This document shows, piece by piece, positions 1 to 8,222 of a DNA stretch of 64,000 nt (position 1 is the stretch's first letter; the number at the start of each line of letters is the position of its first letter). The DNA is taken from assembly GCA_963803495.1 (NCBI GenBank), contig CAWDMP010000002.1, positions 682,001 to 746,000 on the forward strand, written 5' to 3'. The stretch is from Persicitalea sp963803495 (GTDB lineage: Bacteria; Bacteroidota; Bacteroidia; Cytophagales; Spirosomataceae). The translations under genes were made by a program, and so were the position numbers. Under the pieces are notes generated by a model, which worked only from the letters and a program-made list of their open reading frames with translations, made no database searches and was not told the DNA's origin.

Positions 1-299
1 TTTGCGCCAGTATTCAGCACACGCTCATCAAAATCCTGCTTAAAAAACTAACGAAAGCCGCCGAGCAAACGGGCATCGCACAAATCGCGATTGCAGGAGG
101 TGTATCGGCTAATTCAGGGTTGAGAAAAGCGCTGCAAGAAACGGGCACTGCAAACGGCTGGCAGGTGTACATCCCACGCTTCGAGTACTGCACCGACAAT
201 GCCGCCATGATCGCCATCGCCGCTTATTACAAGTACCTGGCCGGAGATTTTACCAATCAAACGGTAAGCCCACTGGCGCGGATGGAGTTTGGGGAGTGA
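1..299 (+). CDS. tsaD: tRNA N6-adenosine threonylcarbamoyltransferase TsaD, C-terminal part
   Basis: The window opens inside this gene; only the last 99 codons or so are present, read from base 3 to a TGA at 297-299. TsaD transfers the threonylcarbamoyl group onto A37 of ANN-decoding tRNAs, as part of the universal t6A pathway in the cytoplasm. The visible part shows the late ASKHA-fold signature: an IAGGVSAN glycine-rich loop, then a PRFEYCTDNAAMIA segment. The Asp there is a family metal/nucleotide ligand. The end 'SPLARMEFGE' is typical of Bacteroidota TsaD. Family recognition is strong, but the N-terminal metal-binding His pair lies outside the window and was not seen. Confidence 0.93.
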   Translation, partial: CASIQHTLIKILLKKLTKAAEQTGIAQIAIAGGVSANSGLRKALQETGTANGWQVYIPRFEYCTDNAAMIAIAAYYKYLAGDFTNQTVSPLARMEFGE

Positions 300-376
300 T
301 CGTTTATTCGTTTATTTGCTTAGCCACAATCATTGCGATAAGTCAGGACAGCTACTTATTTAATCACTTTTGAGTT

Positions 377-613
377 ATGAGCCTCGAACAACAAAAACTC
401 TCACTTATTGAGATAATAGCCAGCACGGATGACGAGCATCTGATTATCCAACTCATGGAAATTCTGCACGGTAAGGGCGAAGCTGCTTCCGAAAAACGCA
501 CTCGAAAAGCTGGTTTCGCTAAGGGCACTTTTCTTAATATCGCCGATGATTTTGATGAGGTCATCCCGCCGGGCTTCGAAGATTATATGCTAACTTCCTC
601 TACTCCCGAATGA
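377..613 (+). CDS. Antitoxin of a type II VapBC-like pair (DUF2281-like)
   Basis: This small acidic protein of 78 residues lies directly upstream of a PIN-domain toxin, and the two frames overlap by 4 bp (ATGA), as is usual for translationally coupled toxin-antitoxin genes. The C-terminal half has the pattern KAGFAKGTF...ADDFDEVIPPGFEDYM. It resembles the DUF2281-type antitoxin tail, in which a 'sAKG' motif and a 'DDFDEPL..F.dYM' tail wrap the toxin. The N-terminal 45 residues look helical, possibly for dimerisation or DNA contact. No ribbon-helix-helix or AbrB motif was recognised. Base composition is clearly more AT-rich than the flanking genes, suggesting acquisition by transfer. The antitoxin role is inferred mainly from context. 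Confidence 0.75.
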   Translation: MSLEQQKLSLIEIIASTDDEHLIIQLMEILHGKGEAASEKRTRKAGFAKGTFLNIADDFDEVIPPGFEDYMLTSSTPE

Positions 614-1002
614 CCTATCTAATCGACACGCACATTTTAATGTGGTTTGTAGAAAACAGCCCAAAATTATCGAACTCGGTGCGCTTGATTCTGGAAAACA
701 CCGCCAATACAGTAATGGTGAGTCATGTCAGTTTTTGGGAAATCACAATCAAAAAAAGCATCGGCAAACTAGAATTCACTCCGACGCAACAAACCCTCGA
801 GCGTAAATTATTGGCTCAATTTATTGAAGTACTGAGTTTTGAAACAAAACATTGCGAAGTTCTTTCTGACCTACCGTTTCATCATCAAGATCCCTTCGAC
901 AGAATGCTGATCGCCCAGGCAATCGCTGGCGATTTCACTATCATTACTCAAGATAGAAGGTTCAAAACGTACGAGCCACAAGTTAAAATTTTGTGGAATT
1001 GA
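610..1002 (+). CDS. PIN-domain ribonuclease toxin, VapC family
   Basis: This 130-residue protein is a complete PIN domain. The acidic catalytic set is visible: Asp6 in the opening LIDTHILMW strand, Glu44 in VSHVSFWEI, Asp97 in DPFDRMLIAQA and Asp115 in ITQDRRF. These residues bind the Mg2+/Mn2+ used for RNA cleavage in VapC toxins, which typically cut initiator tRNA or the 23S rRNA loop. The order 'THILMWF' and 'HHQDPFDRMLIAQ' fits the PIN subgroup found with short DUF2281-like antitoxins. Length is normal for the family. It follows its antitoxin with a 4-bp overlap, so the two are likely one transcript. The RNA target cannot be told from sequence. Confidence 0.9.
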   Translation: MTYLIDTHILMWFVENSPKLSNSVRLILENTANTVMVSHVSFWEITIKKSIGKLEFTPTQQTLERKLLAQFIEVLSFETKHCEVLSDLPFHHQDPFDRMLIAQAIAGDFTIITQDRRFKTYEPQVKILWN

Positions 1003-1084
1003 CCCAAATTAAATTCATTGCCAATAACCTACGGCACCGCCAGACTCACTTACCTACACTACCAGGATTATTCTACACACTACC

Positions 1085-1909
1085 ATGAACGCCCCCACAT
1101 CATCACGCTCCCACGCCATCACGTTATCCGAAATTTGGATTTACCCCGTCAAATCTTTGGGCGGGATCCGTTTGCCCAGCGCTCAGGTACTCGAACGCGG
1201 GCTGGCTTTGGATCGCCGGTGGCTGGTCGTGGACCAGGCCGGGAAGGCGCTAACCCAGCGCAAGTTCCGCACGATGGCCCTGATCGACGTTGCTTTGGCC
1301 GAAGACGGGTTTTGGCTTACGCACCGCGACGCGCCGGACGACCGGTTTTTTGTGCCCTTTGAACCTGCCAATTTTTCGCCTGTTACGGTGCGGGTGTGGG
1401 ACGATACGGTGCAGGCCGTCACGGTCGACCCGGCGGCGGATGCCTGGCTGAGCAAGTACATCGGGAAGGAAGTTCGGTTGGTCAAGATGCCCGAAAGTGC
1501 CGCGCGGCCCGTCGACCCGACCTACGCCAAAAGCGGCGAGAACGTCAGCTTTGCGGACGCTTATCCTTTGTTGGTGATTAGTCAAGAATCGCTCGACGAC
1601 CTGAATACGCGCCTCGCCGAGCCCGTGACCATGCGACGCTTCCGGCCCAATCTGGTGGTGACGGGTATCGCGCCCTACGCCGAAGATAGCTGGACTACCT
1701 TACGTATCGGTACCGCCGATTTCGTGGGTACCGAGCCCTGCTCGCGCTGCATCATGACGACCATCGACCCGGTCACGGCTGAGCCCGGACGGGAGCCGCT
1801 GAAAACGCTGATGAGCTACCGAAAGCAGGGCGTCGAAATCATGTTTGGCATGAATCTGCTGGCCAAAGCGGGACGCATCAGCGAAGGTGATCGCGTCGAA
1901 TTAGTGTAG
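1085..1909 (+). CDS. MOSC domain-containing protein with N-terminal beta-barrel (YcbX-like)
   Basis: This 274-residue protein has the two-part MOSC layout. An N-terminal beta-barrel domain (about residues 8-120) opens with SEIWIYPVKSLGGIRLPSA and contains RGLALDRRWLVVD; a C-terminal MOSC domain (about 135-270) follows. The conserved cysteine expected to bind the molybdenum cofactor is in TEPCSRCIMTTID, and the RFRPNLVVTG segment is also typical. Family members such as YcbX and mARC reduce N-hydroxylated compounds using Moco. No ferredoxin domain is fused at the C-terminus, so a separate electron donor would be needed. The next gene starts 4 bp after the stop, which suggests co-transcription. 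Confidence 0.9.
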   Translation: MNAPTSSRSHAITLSEIWIYPVKSLGGIRLPSAQVLERGLALDRRWLVVDQAGKALTQRKFRTMALIDVALAEDGFWLTHRDAPDDRFFVPFEPANFSPVTVRVWDDTVQAVTVDPAADAWLSKYIGKEVRLVKMPESAARPVDPTYAKSGENVSFADAYPLLVISQESLDDLNTRLAEPVTMRRFRPNLVVTGIAPYAEDSWTTLRIGTADFVGTEPCSRCIMTTIDPVTAEPGREPLKTLMSYRKQGVEIMFGMNLLAKAGRISEGDRVELV

Positions 1910-1913
1910 CAAA

Positions 1914-2762
1914 ATGCCCGAATCAGTACCCCCGCTCTATCGCTTCAAGCCGATTCACCTGCATTGGCTCAGCCTCGACGTGGTGGCCGGAGCGCTGCTG
2001 TCACACGCAGCGGCTAACCGGATGCCCGGTGGCACCACCCCGCTCAACGGCTGGGTGACGGTGATTTTGGGATTGGTGGTACTGAGCATTTACACTCTCG
2101 ATCACCTGCTCGACAACCGCAAACCCGAGCAGCCGCGTACCCTGCGTCATGCCTTTGTCAAAGCGCACGAACGCGTCATTTGGCCCATTACCCTTGGCTC
2201 GCTGGTACTTGCCGCCGCGCTTTTGTGGCTCATTCCAAGGCAGCTGTGGAAATTTGGTATCGGAATGGTTGTTTTTGTGGCGCTTTACCTGTTGGGCGTC
2301 TCGCGCATTCCGGTCAAGAGCAAGCGTCAGGCTTTCAAAGAGCCGGTCACCTCGCTGATTTACGCGGCAGGGGTGTGGGGTAGTACTTGGTTTTTGGGCG
2401 AAGGTACGAGTTGGGAAAGTATCGTGATGGGCGTTGTTCTCTATTTGCTGACGGTACAAAGTCTGCTGCTGTTTTCGCATTTCGAGGCGATCAAGTACAA
2501 AGATATATTTAACCTGGCCCGCTGGTTGGGACACAGGAACACGCTTCTGATTTTGCGCGGTATCGCGCTCGTTACAATAGTCACTTGCGTGACGGTCTGT
2601 GTACTTACCGAGTACCGCTACGCCCAACGCCTGGCCGTAATCTTGATCGCGATGACTGGCGCACATTATTGGATGCTGCTACACCCCGAAAAAGCGGTGG
2701 CCGATGAGCGTTTTCGCATTGCGGGCGAGGTCGTATTTTTTCTGCCGGGGCTGGTACTTTGA
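1914..2762 (+). CDS. Polytopic membrane protein, UbiA-prenyltransferase-like
   Basis: This 282-residue protein has about eight hydrophobic segments and is an inner-membrane protein. An acidic motif, YTLDHLLDNRK, follows the second membrane segment, near where UbiA-family aromatic prenyltransferases carry their first Asp-rich motif. A weaker FSHFEAIKYKD lies near the second motif position. The canonical NDxxDxxxD is not present, so enzymatic activity is doubtful. Many Bacteroidota encode similar unannotated proteins. It starts 4 bp after the MOSC gene stop, so both probably share one message. I can support the membrane location but the function is unknown. Confidence 0.7.
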   Translation: MPESVPPLYRFKPIHLHWLSLDVVAGALLSHAAANRMPGGTTPLNGWVTVILGLVVLSIYTLDHLLDNRKPEQPRTLRHAFVKAHERVIWPITLGSLVLAAALLWLIPRQLWKFGIGMVVFVALYLLGVSRIPVKSKRQAFKEPVTSLIYAAGVWGSTWFLGEGTSWESIVMGVVLYLLTVQSLLLFSHFEAIKYKDIFNLARWLGHRNTLLILRGIALVTIVTCVTVCVLTEYRYAQRLAVILIAMTGAHYWMLLHPEKAVADERFRIAGEVVFFLPGLVL

Positions 2763-2917
2763 AACCTGCTTGTATATTGCCTTGAACGGATAGCCTCTGG
2801 TTGCTGAGAAAAATCACTCCCTATTAATCCGCAACCCACAAGCTAAAGCATGTGGCAATGGATTTTCTTGTTCATGCGGGCGAAGGGGAAGTCCTGATAT
2901 TTAAAAAGATAACTGCC

Positions 2918-4276
2918 ATGACCCAAGATGAAATTATTCAGTACCTCGACCAGCATGGGGGCCAAAAGATCAAGTTTGCCTTCGCCGACATCGACGGCGT
3001 TTTGCGCGGGAAGGTTATTCACCGCCAGAAATTCCTGGATGGCCTGGCCAACGGCTACGGCTTTTGCGATGTCGTGTTTGGCTGGGACAGCGCCGATGAA
3101 CTTTACGACAACACCCGGCTCACGGGCTGGCACACGGGCTACCCCGACGCCACCGCCCGCATCGACCTGAGTACCTTCCGCCGGATTCCCTGGGAAAACG
3201 ACCTGCCTTTTTTCCTGGCCGATTTCAGCCAGCCGGAAGGTACCGACCTGGCCGCTTGTCCACGCAGTTTGTTGAAGCGCGTCGTCGCCGAATGTACCGA
3301 GCTGGGCTTTCATGCTGAGTACGCCCAGGAGTTCGAGTGGTTCAATTTCCGCGAAACCCCGCAGAGTTTGCAGGAAAAAGGCTTTCGCGATCTGGAGCCG
3401 CTCACGCCGGGGATGTTTGGGTACTCCATTTTGCGCCCCTCGATGGAACGCAATTTCAACGGTGACCTATTTGACCTACTGGCCCGATTCGACGTGACGC
3501 TGGAAGGCCTGCACACCGAAACCGGCCCCGGCGTGTACGAGGCGGCCATCATCCACGAAGAAGTACTGAAAGCCGCCGACAAAGCCACGCTTTTCAAGAC
3601 GGCAGTGAAGGAAATCGCCTATCGCCACGGCATCGTGGCTACTTTTATGGCGAAGTGGAATGCGGAACTGCCCGGATGCAGCGGCCACATTCACCAGAGT
3701 TTATGGTCGCCCGATCGAAGTACCAACCTGTTTTACGACGCGAGCGACGCCGATAAAATGAGTTCTCTGATGCGGCAGTTCATCGCCGGACAGATGCATT
3801 GCCTGCCGCACATTCTGCCGATGTTCGCGCCGACGGTCAACAGCTACAAGCGGCTGGTGGAAGGGGCCTGGGCACCCACGACGGTCACCTGGGCCATCGA
3901 AAATCGAACCACATCCCTTCGCGTCATCAATGATACCGAGTCGCACACCCGCGTGGAGCACCGCGTGGCCGGAGCCGACGCCAATCCCTACCTGGCGATG
4001 GCCGCCGCGTTGGCATCAGGATTGTACGGCATCAAAAATAAACTATCGCTCGATGTCCCTGCCACGCGGGGCAATGGCTACGAAAACAAAGAAAATGGTA
4101 TCTTGCCCACCAACCTCAAAGAAGCGATCCAAGCCATGAAGGCCAGTCCGCTGCCGGTCGAGCTATTCGGTGAGGGCTTCGTAAACCACTTCACTGCCAC
4201 CCGCGACTGGGAATGGCGCCAATACGCCAAGTCGGTAAGTGATTGGGAGTTGAAGCGGTACTTTGAAATTATTTGA
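2918..4276 (+). CDS. Glutamine synthetase family protein
   Basis: The protein is 452 residues if it starts at the ATG at 2918 (MTQDEIIQYL). An in-frame ATG at 2852 would add 22 residues that do not look like the family. The enzyme ligates ammonia or an amine to glutamate using ATP. Visible landmarks are the N-terminal beta-grasp 'FAFADIDGVLRGKVI', the metal and substrate loop NAELPGCSGHIHQSLW, and the ATP-site stretch YKRLVEGAWAPTTVTWAIENR, then the C-terminal EHRVAGADANPYLAMAA. It is closer to the GlnA-like/PuuA group (gamma-glutamylation of amines) than to housekeeping GlnA, since the adenylylation Tyr loop is not obvious. The following kinase-fold and HAD genes suggest a three-step pathway. 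Confidence 0.9.
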   Translation: MTQDEIIQYLDQHGGQKIKFAFADIDGVLRGKVIHRQKFLDGLANGYGFCDVVFGWDSADELYDNTRLTGWHTGYPDATARIDLSTFRRIPWENDLPFFLADFSQPEGTDLAACPRSLLKRVVAECTELGFHAEYAQEFEWFNFRETPQSLQEKGFRDLEPLTPGMFGYSILRPSMERNFNGDLFDLLARFDVTLEGLHTETGPGVYEAAIIHEEVLKAADKATLFKTAVKEIAYRHGIVATFMAKWNAELPGCSGHIHQSLWSPDRSTNLFYDASDADKMSSLMRQFIAGQMHCLPHILPMFAPTVNSYKRLVEGAWAPTTVTWAIENRTTSLRVINDTESHTRVEHRVAGADANPYLAMAAALASGLYGIKNKLSLDVPATRGNGYENKENGILPTNLKEAIQAMKASPLPVELFGEGFVNHFTATRDWEWRQYAKSVSDWELKRYFEII

Positions 4277-4409
4277 GGGAGGCACAAAGTTAAGGAGTTA
4301 AGAAGGCACAAAGTTAGATTGTGGATTTTTCTTGAAAACTACCCTCACTTTCACTTTGTGCCTCTGTGCCTCTGTGCCTCTGTGCCTTCTTAACTTTGTG
4401 CCTCCAATT
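4277..4409. repeat. Intergenic low-complexity inverted repeat between glutamine synthetase-like and kinase-fold genes
   Basis: The 133-bp gap consists mostly of a word built on 'ggcacaaagtt' directly after the upstream stop codon. The reverse-complement word (tgtgcct repeats, 'aactttgtgcc') lies directly before the next ATG. A 17-bp perfect inverted pair is at 4278-4294 and 4389-4405; more partial copies lie between. The transcript could fold into a long hairpin. It also creates a spurious in-frame N-terminal extension (Leu/Cys-rich) for the downstream gene, starting at 4332, which I rejected. Confidence 0.8.
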
Positions 4410-5453
4410 ATGCGCTTAATAAACTACCACGAAATAATCAAAGCGGCCTGGGCGGGGTTCGATCCTTCCAAGTCGATTGTGAGCATCACGGATATTAGCG
4501 CGATGGTGTCGACCAACCACGTGTTTCGGGTGTGGCTGGACACGGAGGAAATGGTAATTGCCAAGCTGTCGTACTTCGGAAAGTTCGAACATTTCAAGGA
4601 AGACCACCGGATCATTCACGCGCTGTCGACCAATTTGCTGTACCCTTTCGAGAATGTACTGGCCAAGTCTTTGGTCAAGAACAATCAGGTGTATACCTAC
4701 CGGTTCAAAGACGCGATGGTGGACGCCTGGCTGGTGTTTTACAACCCGATCCGAACCAAGGACCGGCTCCCCCGCCGATTGGAAGAAACGCAAATCCGTA
4801 GCCTGGCGCGGGAGATCGCGAAGTTTCACAAATCCTGCTTTCGGGTGAGCAAGGTACTACCCAAAGCCTCTAAAAAGTTACGTACCGACGTTCAGCATTT
4901 GCTGGATATTTTGGACACCGAAACGGGCGAGTTCGAGCACCGCATGCACGTGGATTTCCTTAGGGAACAGTGTAGTTTGTTTGTGAAAAATATAAACAAA
5001 CTCGACGTCATCAATTTCGATCTACTCCCTGTTTTTGTCGACTGGAACATCGGTAATTTTTCGGTGGAGAAGGATCTGGCTTTATTCTCCCGCTGGGATT
5101 ACGATTGGTTTCGGGTGTCGTCGCGCGTGATGGATTTTTATTTTCTGAGTCGCGTGGTTTCCGACGTGGGCGATCGCACGGTGTTCAGCTACTACATCGG
5201 GCCGTTGATGGAAGATCGCTTCCTGATTTTCCTGGAAGAGTACCACAAAATATACCCGCTCACGCGCAACGAAATTCTTTTCATGAAGGAAGCCTACCGC
5301 TTCTTTATCCTGAACTATGTTATCAAAGACGGACGGTATTTTTTCCACCGTACCTACGCCATCAAGTTACAGCGGGAAGCCTACGATATTTATTTTCCCA
5401 GCATCGAAAAGGAATTCGACGCGGAGAAAATCCTGAAACATTTGAAACTATAA
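4410..5453 (+). CDS. Aminoglycoside/choline-kinase-fold protein, catalytic His absent
   Basis: This 347-residue protein starts at the ATG at 4410 (MRLINYHEII); the longer open frame from 4332 is made of repeat sequence. The fold looks like the APH/choline kinase group. An N-lobe strand pair reads STNHVFRVWL...MVIAKLSYFG. The catalytic loop reads FVDWNIGNF, with the Asp and Asn at the right five-residue spacing but without the usual His two residues before the Asp. A metal-binding WDYDWF follows (DFG-equivalent). It should phosphorylate a small hydroxylated or amino compound. It sits between a glutamine synthetase-like gene and a HAD phosphatase, 7 bp from the latter. Substrate unknown. Confidence 0.7.
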   Translation: MRLINYHEIIKAAWAGFDPSKSIVSITDISAMVSTNHVFRVWLDTEEMVIAKLSYFGKFEHFKEDHRIIHALSTNLLYPFENVLAKSLVKNNQVYTYRFKDAMVDAWLVFYNPIRTKDRLPRRLEETQIRSLAREIAKFHKSCFRVSKVLPKASKKLRTDVQHLLDILDTETGEFEHRMHVDFLREQCSLFVKNINKLDVINFDLLPVFVDWNIGNFSVEKDLALFSRWDYDWFRVSSRVMDFYFLSRVVSDVGDRTVFSYYIGPLMEDRFLIFLEEYHKIYPLTRNEILFMKEAYRFFILNYVIKDGRYFFHRTYAIKLQREAYDIYFPSIEKEFDAEKILKHLKL

Positions 5454-5460
5454 TCCGCCC

Positions 5461-6306
5461 ATGCAGCTCTCTCCTTTCAAAGACGTAGTTTCTCGATACG
5501 ACGTGATCTTTTTCGATGCTTTCGGGGTACTGAAAACGCACGATACGCTGATTCCCGGGATCGAGAAAACGTTTGCCTACCTGCGCGAGCACAACAAGGA
5601 TTTTTACGTCCTGACCAACGACGCCTCGCGTAGCCCGGCCGCGCTGGCCGACTCCTACCACCGGTTGGGGCTATACGACGTAGTACCCGACTGCATTATC
5701 TCGTCGGGCATGCTGGCGCGCGACTACCTCAACCTCAAAGTGAACGGCGGTACGGTGGCCTACCTGGGTACCGAGAAGTCAGCACATTATCTTGAAAGTC
5801 TGGGGATGCACACGCTGCCCATCGGCGAGCTGGATTTAGACCAGGCCGATGAGGTGAGCGCACTCGTGATGCTCGACGACGAGGGCTTCGATTGGAACGC
5901 CGACCTGAGCAAGACCGTCAACCTGCTGCGCCGCCGCAACATACCGGTGGTGGTAGCCAACACCGACCGCACCTACCCCATGTCGTCGCAAAGTGTGGCG
6001 GTGGCCATTGGCGCCGTGGCCAACATGATCGAAGACATCGTGGGCAAATACTTCATCCGCTTTGGCAAGCCTGACGCCCAGATGTTTATATTTGCTTACG
6101 AGCGCATCAAGAACTACCCGAACGTCAGCAAAAAATCGATTCTGATGGTGGGCGATACCCTGCAAACCGATATCTTGGGCGGCAACAAATTCGGCCTCGA
6201 TACGGCCCTTGTCCTCACCGGTAATACCCAGCCGCACGAAGCCGAAGTCAGGATTCATAGTACCGGCATCATCCCCACCTACATCTGCGAATCGGCGGTG
6301 GTCTAA
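5461..6306 (+). CDS. HAD-superfamily hydrolase, IIA (NagD/PGP-like) type
   Basis: This 281-residue cytoplasmic protein has the HAD-IIA architecture. The motif I strand DVIFFDAFGVL carries the nucleophile Asp, and LTNDASRSP provides motif II. A cap domain occupies roughly residues 85-200. KPDAQMFIFAYERI supplies the motif III Lys, and MVGDTLQTDILGGNKFGLDTALVLTG is motif IV. HAD-IIA enzymes are phosphatases of small phosphometabolites such as phosphoglycolate or nucleotides. Motif I is DxFGV rather than DxDG, a variant also seen in the TIGR01459-like branch. It is 7 bp downstream of the kinase-fold gene, so the trio glutamine synthetase-like / kinase / HAD is probably one operon. Confidence 0.87.
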   Translation: MQLSPFKDVVSRYDVIFFDAFGVLKTHDTLIPGIEKTFAYLREHNKDFYVLTNDASRSPAALADSYHRLGLYDVVPDCIISSGMLARDYLNLKVNGGTVAYLGTEKSAHYLESLGMHTLPIGELDLDQADEVSALVMLDDEGFDWNADLSKTVNLLRRRNIPVVVANTDRTYPMSSQSVAVAIGAVANMIEDIVGKYFIRFGKPDAQMFIFAYERIKNYPNVSKKSILMVGDTLQTDILGGNKFGLDTALVLTGNTQPHEAEVRIHSTGIIPTYICESAVV

Positions 6307-6405
6307 TTTTAAATGATAGGCTGAATGAATGAGTGAATATTTTACCACGAAGTACCTTCGGCAACTAGGAAAAACTCCCCCACTCATGAACTCATGAACT
6401 CCACC
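6307..6405. repeat. Convergent intergenic region with 'gaatgaatgagtg' / 'cactcatgaactcatg' repeats
   Basis: This 99-bp region separates two convergent genes. It has a short low-complexity word (gaatgaatgagtgaat) on the left and a partly complementary word (cactcatgaactcatgaact) on the right, the same layout as other intergenic repeats in this window. It may act as a bidirectional terminator, though no GC-rich stem with a T-run is obvious. Confidence 0.5.
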
Positions 6406-7176
6406 CTACTGTTCTTCAAACCACTTCTTGAAAATAGGCACGCGCTCTTTGCTGATCAGGATTGGGTTTTTCGAGGCGGGCTTCATGCGGATTAGCAGGC
6501 GGCCATTGAAGTAGAATTCGATTTCGCGGATGCTGCGGCGGGCGACGATGAACTGCCGGTTGGCCCGAAAAAAGCAATCGGAATCGAGCATTTTTTCCAA
6601 TTCTTCGAGCGTCTTGTCGATTACGTAGCTGTTGCCCGCCACCAAAGTACCATCCACAATTCCGTTTTTGATGCTGAACCAGGCAAATTCTTTATCCTGA
6701 ATCGGAATCAGCTTGTCGCGGTAAGGTACCAGGAAGCTCCGCCGGTGGGACTTCCCTACCTGATTTTGCTCCCGCACCATCGCTTCCAGCGCCTCGAGCT
6801 TGTCAGCCAAACGCTCCGTCCCATTTTGCCGAAACTTATCGAGACTCTTGTGCAAGTCACTGGCCTTGATCGGTTTGAGCAGGTAGTCGACGCTATTGAG
6901 CCGAAAGGCGTCGATGGCGTACTCGTCGTGCGCGGTGGTGAAGATGATCGGGCAACGCACGGTGGTCTGCTCGAACACATCGAAGCAGGTACCATCGCCA
7001 AGCTGCACGTCCGAAAAGATCAAGTCCGGGGCGGGGTGGCTTGTGAGCCAATGCACCGCGTCTTCGACGCTTTCCAGGATGGCCGATACATCGGCCGCGG
7101 GCATCATCTGTTCGATGAGCTGTTGCAGGTACTCCCCCGCGGGGCGTTCGTCTTCGACAATCAGTATTTTGGTCAT
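6406..7176 (-). CDS. LytTR-family response regulator
   Basis: This 256-residue protein has an N-terminal receiver domain (about 1-120) with the acidic pair in IVEDE, phospho-acceptor Asp56 in DLIFSDVQLGDG, a Thr in IIFTTAHDEY and the Lys in LLKPI. A C-terminal LytTR DNA-binding domain (about 145-256) contains FAWFSIKNGIV, KTLEELEKML and FFRANRQFIVARRSI. It should bind promoter direct repeats as a transcription factor. Its start overlaps the stop of the histidine kinase gene by 4 bp, so the two form a coupled LytS/LytR-type pair with a third gene upstream. Confidence 0.95.
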   Translation of the reverse strand: MTKILIVEDERPAGEYLQQLIEQMMPAADVSAILESVEDAVHWLTSHPAPDLIFSDVQLGDGTCFDVFEQTTVRCPIIFTTAHDEYAIDAFRLNSVDYLLKPIKASDLHKSLDKFRQNGTERLADKLEALEAMVREQNQVGKSHRRSFLVPYRDKLIPIQDKEFAWFSIKNGIVDGTLVAGNSYVIDKTLEELEKMLDSDCFFRANRQFIVARRSIREIEFYFNGRLLIRMKPASKNPILISKERVPIFKKWFEEQ

Positions 7177-8219
7177 GGTAGTTTGATGATGGGAATCGTG
7201 ACGGTGAACTGTTCTGAGTTTTCGGTTTGGGTGGCGGCGCGGCCCGTGATCAGCTCGTATCGCTTGTTGAGATTGCGCAGCCCAATGCCCAGCCCCTGGG
7301 CCTGCGGCTTGCGGCTGGACGAATTGGTAACCACCAGCTCACCAGCGGTTTCATCCACTTTCACTTCTATGTGAAGTACCTGGTCGGGCGTGATGACGTT
7401 ATGCTTGACGGCGTTTTCGATCAGCAATTGCAGCGACAGGGGCACCACGAACCATTCCCGTTCGGTGGCGTCGCCTTCAAAGTTGAATTGCATTTTGTCG
7501 CCAAAGCGGACTTTGTACAATTCGAGGAAGGCCCGCGCCACTTCCAGCTCTTCGGAGAGCCGCACCAGGGTTTGCTTTTGTATTTTGAGATTGTAGCGTA
7601 ACACATCCGACAGGTTATGCACAATTTCCTGTGCTTTCTCGGGTTCTGACGCGATCGTGATATTGAGGATGTTGAGCGCGTTGAATAAAAAATGCGGGTT
7701 GAGCTGATTGTTCAACACGTCGAGCTGACTCTTTACTTCCAGCCTTTTCAGTTGTTCATTTTCCAGGCTGATTAGGTTGGTTTGGCGGATCAGTTTCAGA
7801 TAGTACCAAAATCCGTAGACGGCCGCGAAACGAGCCAGATGCCGCGTGTAGTAGGAAAGATGGATCAGCCTCAAATCGCGGACAGGGCCGGTGAGCGCAA
7901 TTTGCCATTGAAAAAATAGTTCAGTCAACCCCAAAAACAGCAATGCCCGAATCCCGATTTGCCAATGGGTAGGCTGCCGGTGAAACCAGTGTGAAAACGC
8001 GCCGAGCGAGTCGGTGTAGAGTAAGGAGAAAAAGCGGCCGAACAAAAAACAGATGGCCACCTGCATCGCGAGTGCCGCCGGGCTGTACCCCGTCGCCTGC
8101 TCGAAACCTTCGGGTTGCCACAGGTACCGCACGATCGGGACGAGGTCGATCACGACGCTCACGATAAGTCCATAGACCCACACGTGTCTGAAACGATACA
8201 GGGGGGGCTGCTCCGACAT
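7173..8219 (-). CDS. LytS-type (His_kinase) sensor histidine kinase
   Basis: This 348-residue inner-membrane kinase has four hydrophobic segments in roughly the first 150 residues and no obvious extracellular ligand domain. A short coiled coil (SLENEQLKRLEVKSQLDVL) leads to the family phospho-acceptor His176 in NQLNPHFLFNALN. The HATPase domain has QLLIENAVKHNV (N box) and GLGIGLRNLNKRY (G box). It would autophosphorylate and pass phosphate to Asp56 of the LytTR regulator, whose gene it overlaps by 4 bp. A gene for an atypical receiver/GAF protein ends 3 bp upstream, so the three genes are probably one operon. Confidence 0.94.
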   Translation of the reverse strand: MSEQPPLYRFRHVWVYGLIVSVVIDLVPIVRYLWQPEGFEQATGYSPAALAMQVAICFLFGRFFSLLYTDSLGAFSHWFHRQPTHWQIGIRALLFLGLTELFFQWQIALTGPVRDLRLIHLSYYTRHLARFAAVYGFWYYLKLIRQTNLISLENEQLKRLEVKSQLDVLNNQLNPHFLFNALNILNITIASEPEKAQEIVHNLSDVLRYNLKIQKQTLVRLSEELEVARAFLELYKVRFGDKMQFNFEGDATEREWFVVPLSLQLLIENAVKHNVITPDQVLHIEVKVDETAGELVVTNSSSRKPQAQGLGIGLRNLNKRYELITGRAATQTENSEQFTVTIPIIKLP

Positions 8220-8222
8220 GGC

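Noticed and set aside
1018..1362. An open frame overlapping the start of the MOSC gene
   Set aside because: Arg/Gly-rich, in a different frame from the well-supported MOSC protein, with no domain.
4332..4409. In-frame N-terminal extension (Leu/Cys-rich, signal-like) of the kinase-fold gene
   Set aside because: It is a translation of the 'tgtgcct' intergenic repeat; the protein proper starts at the ATG at 4410.
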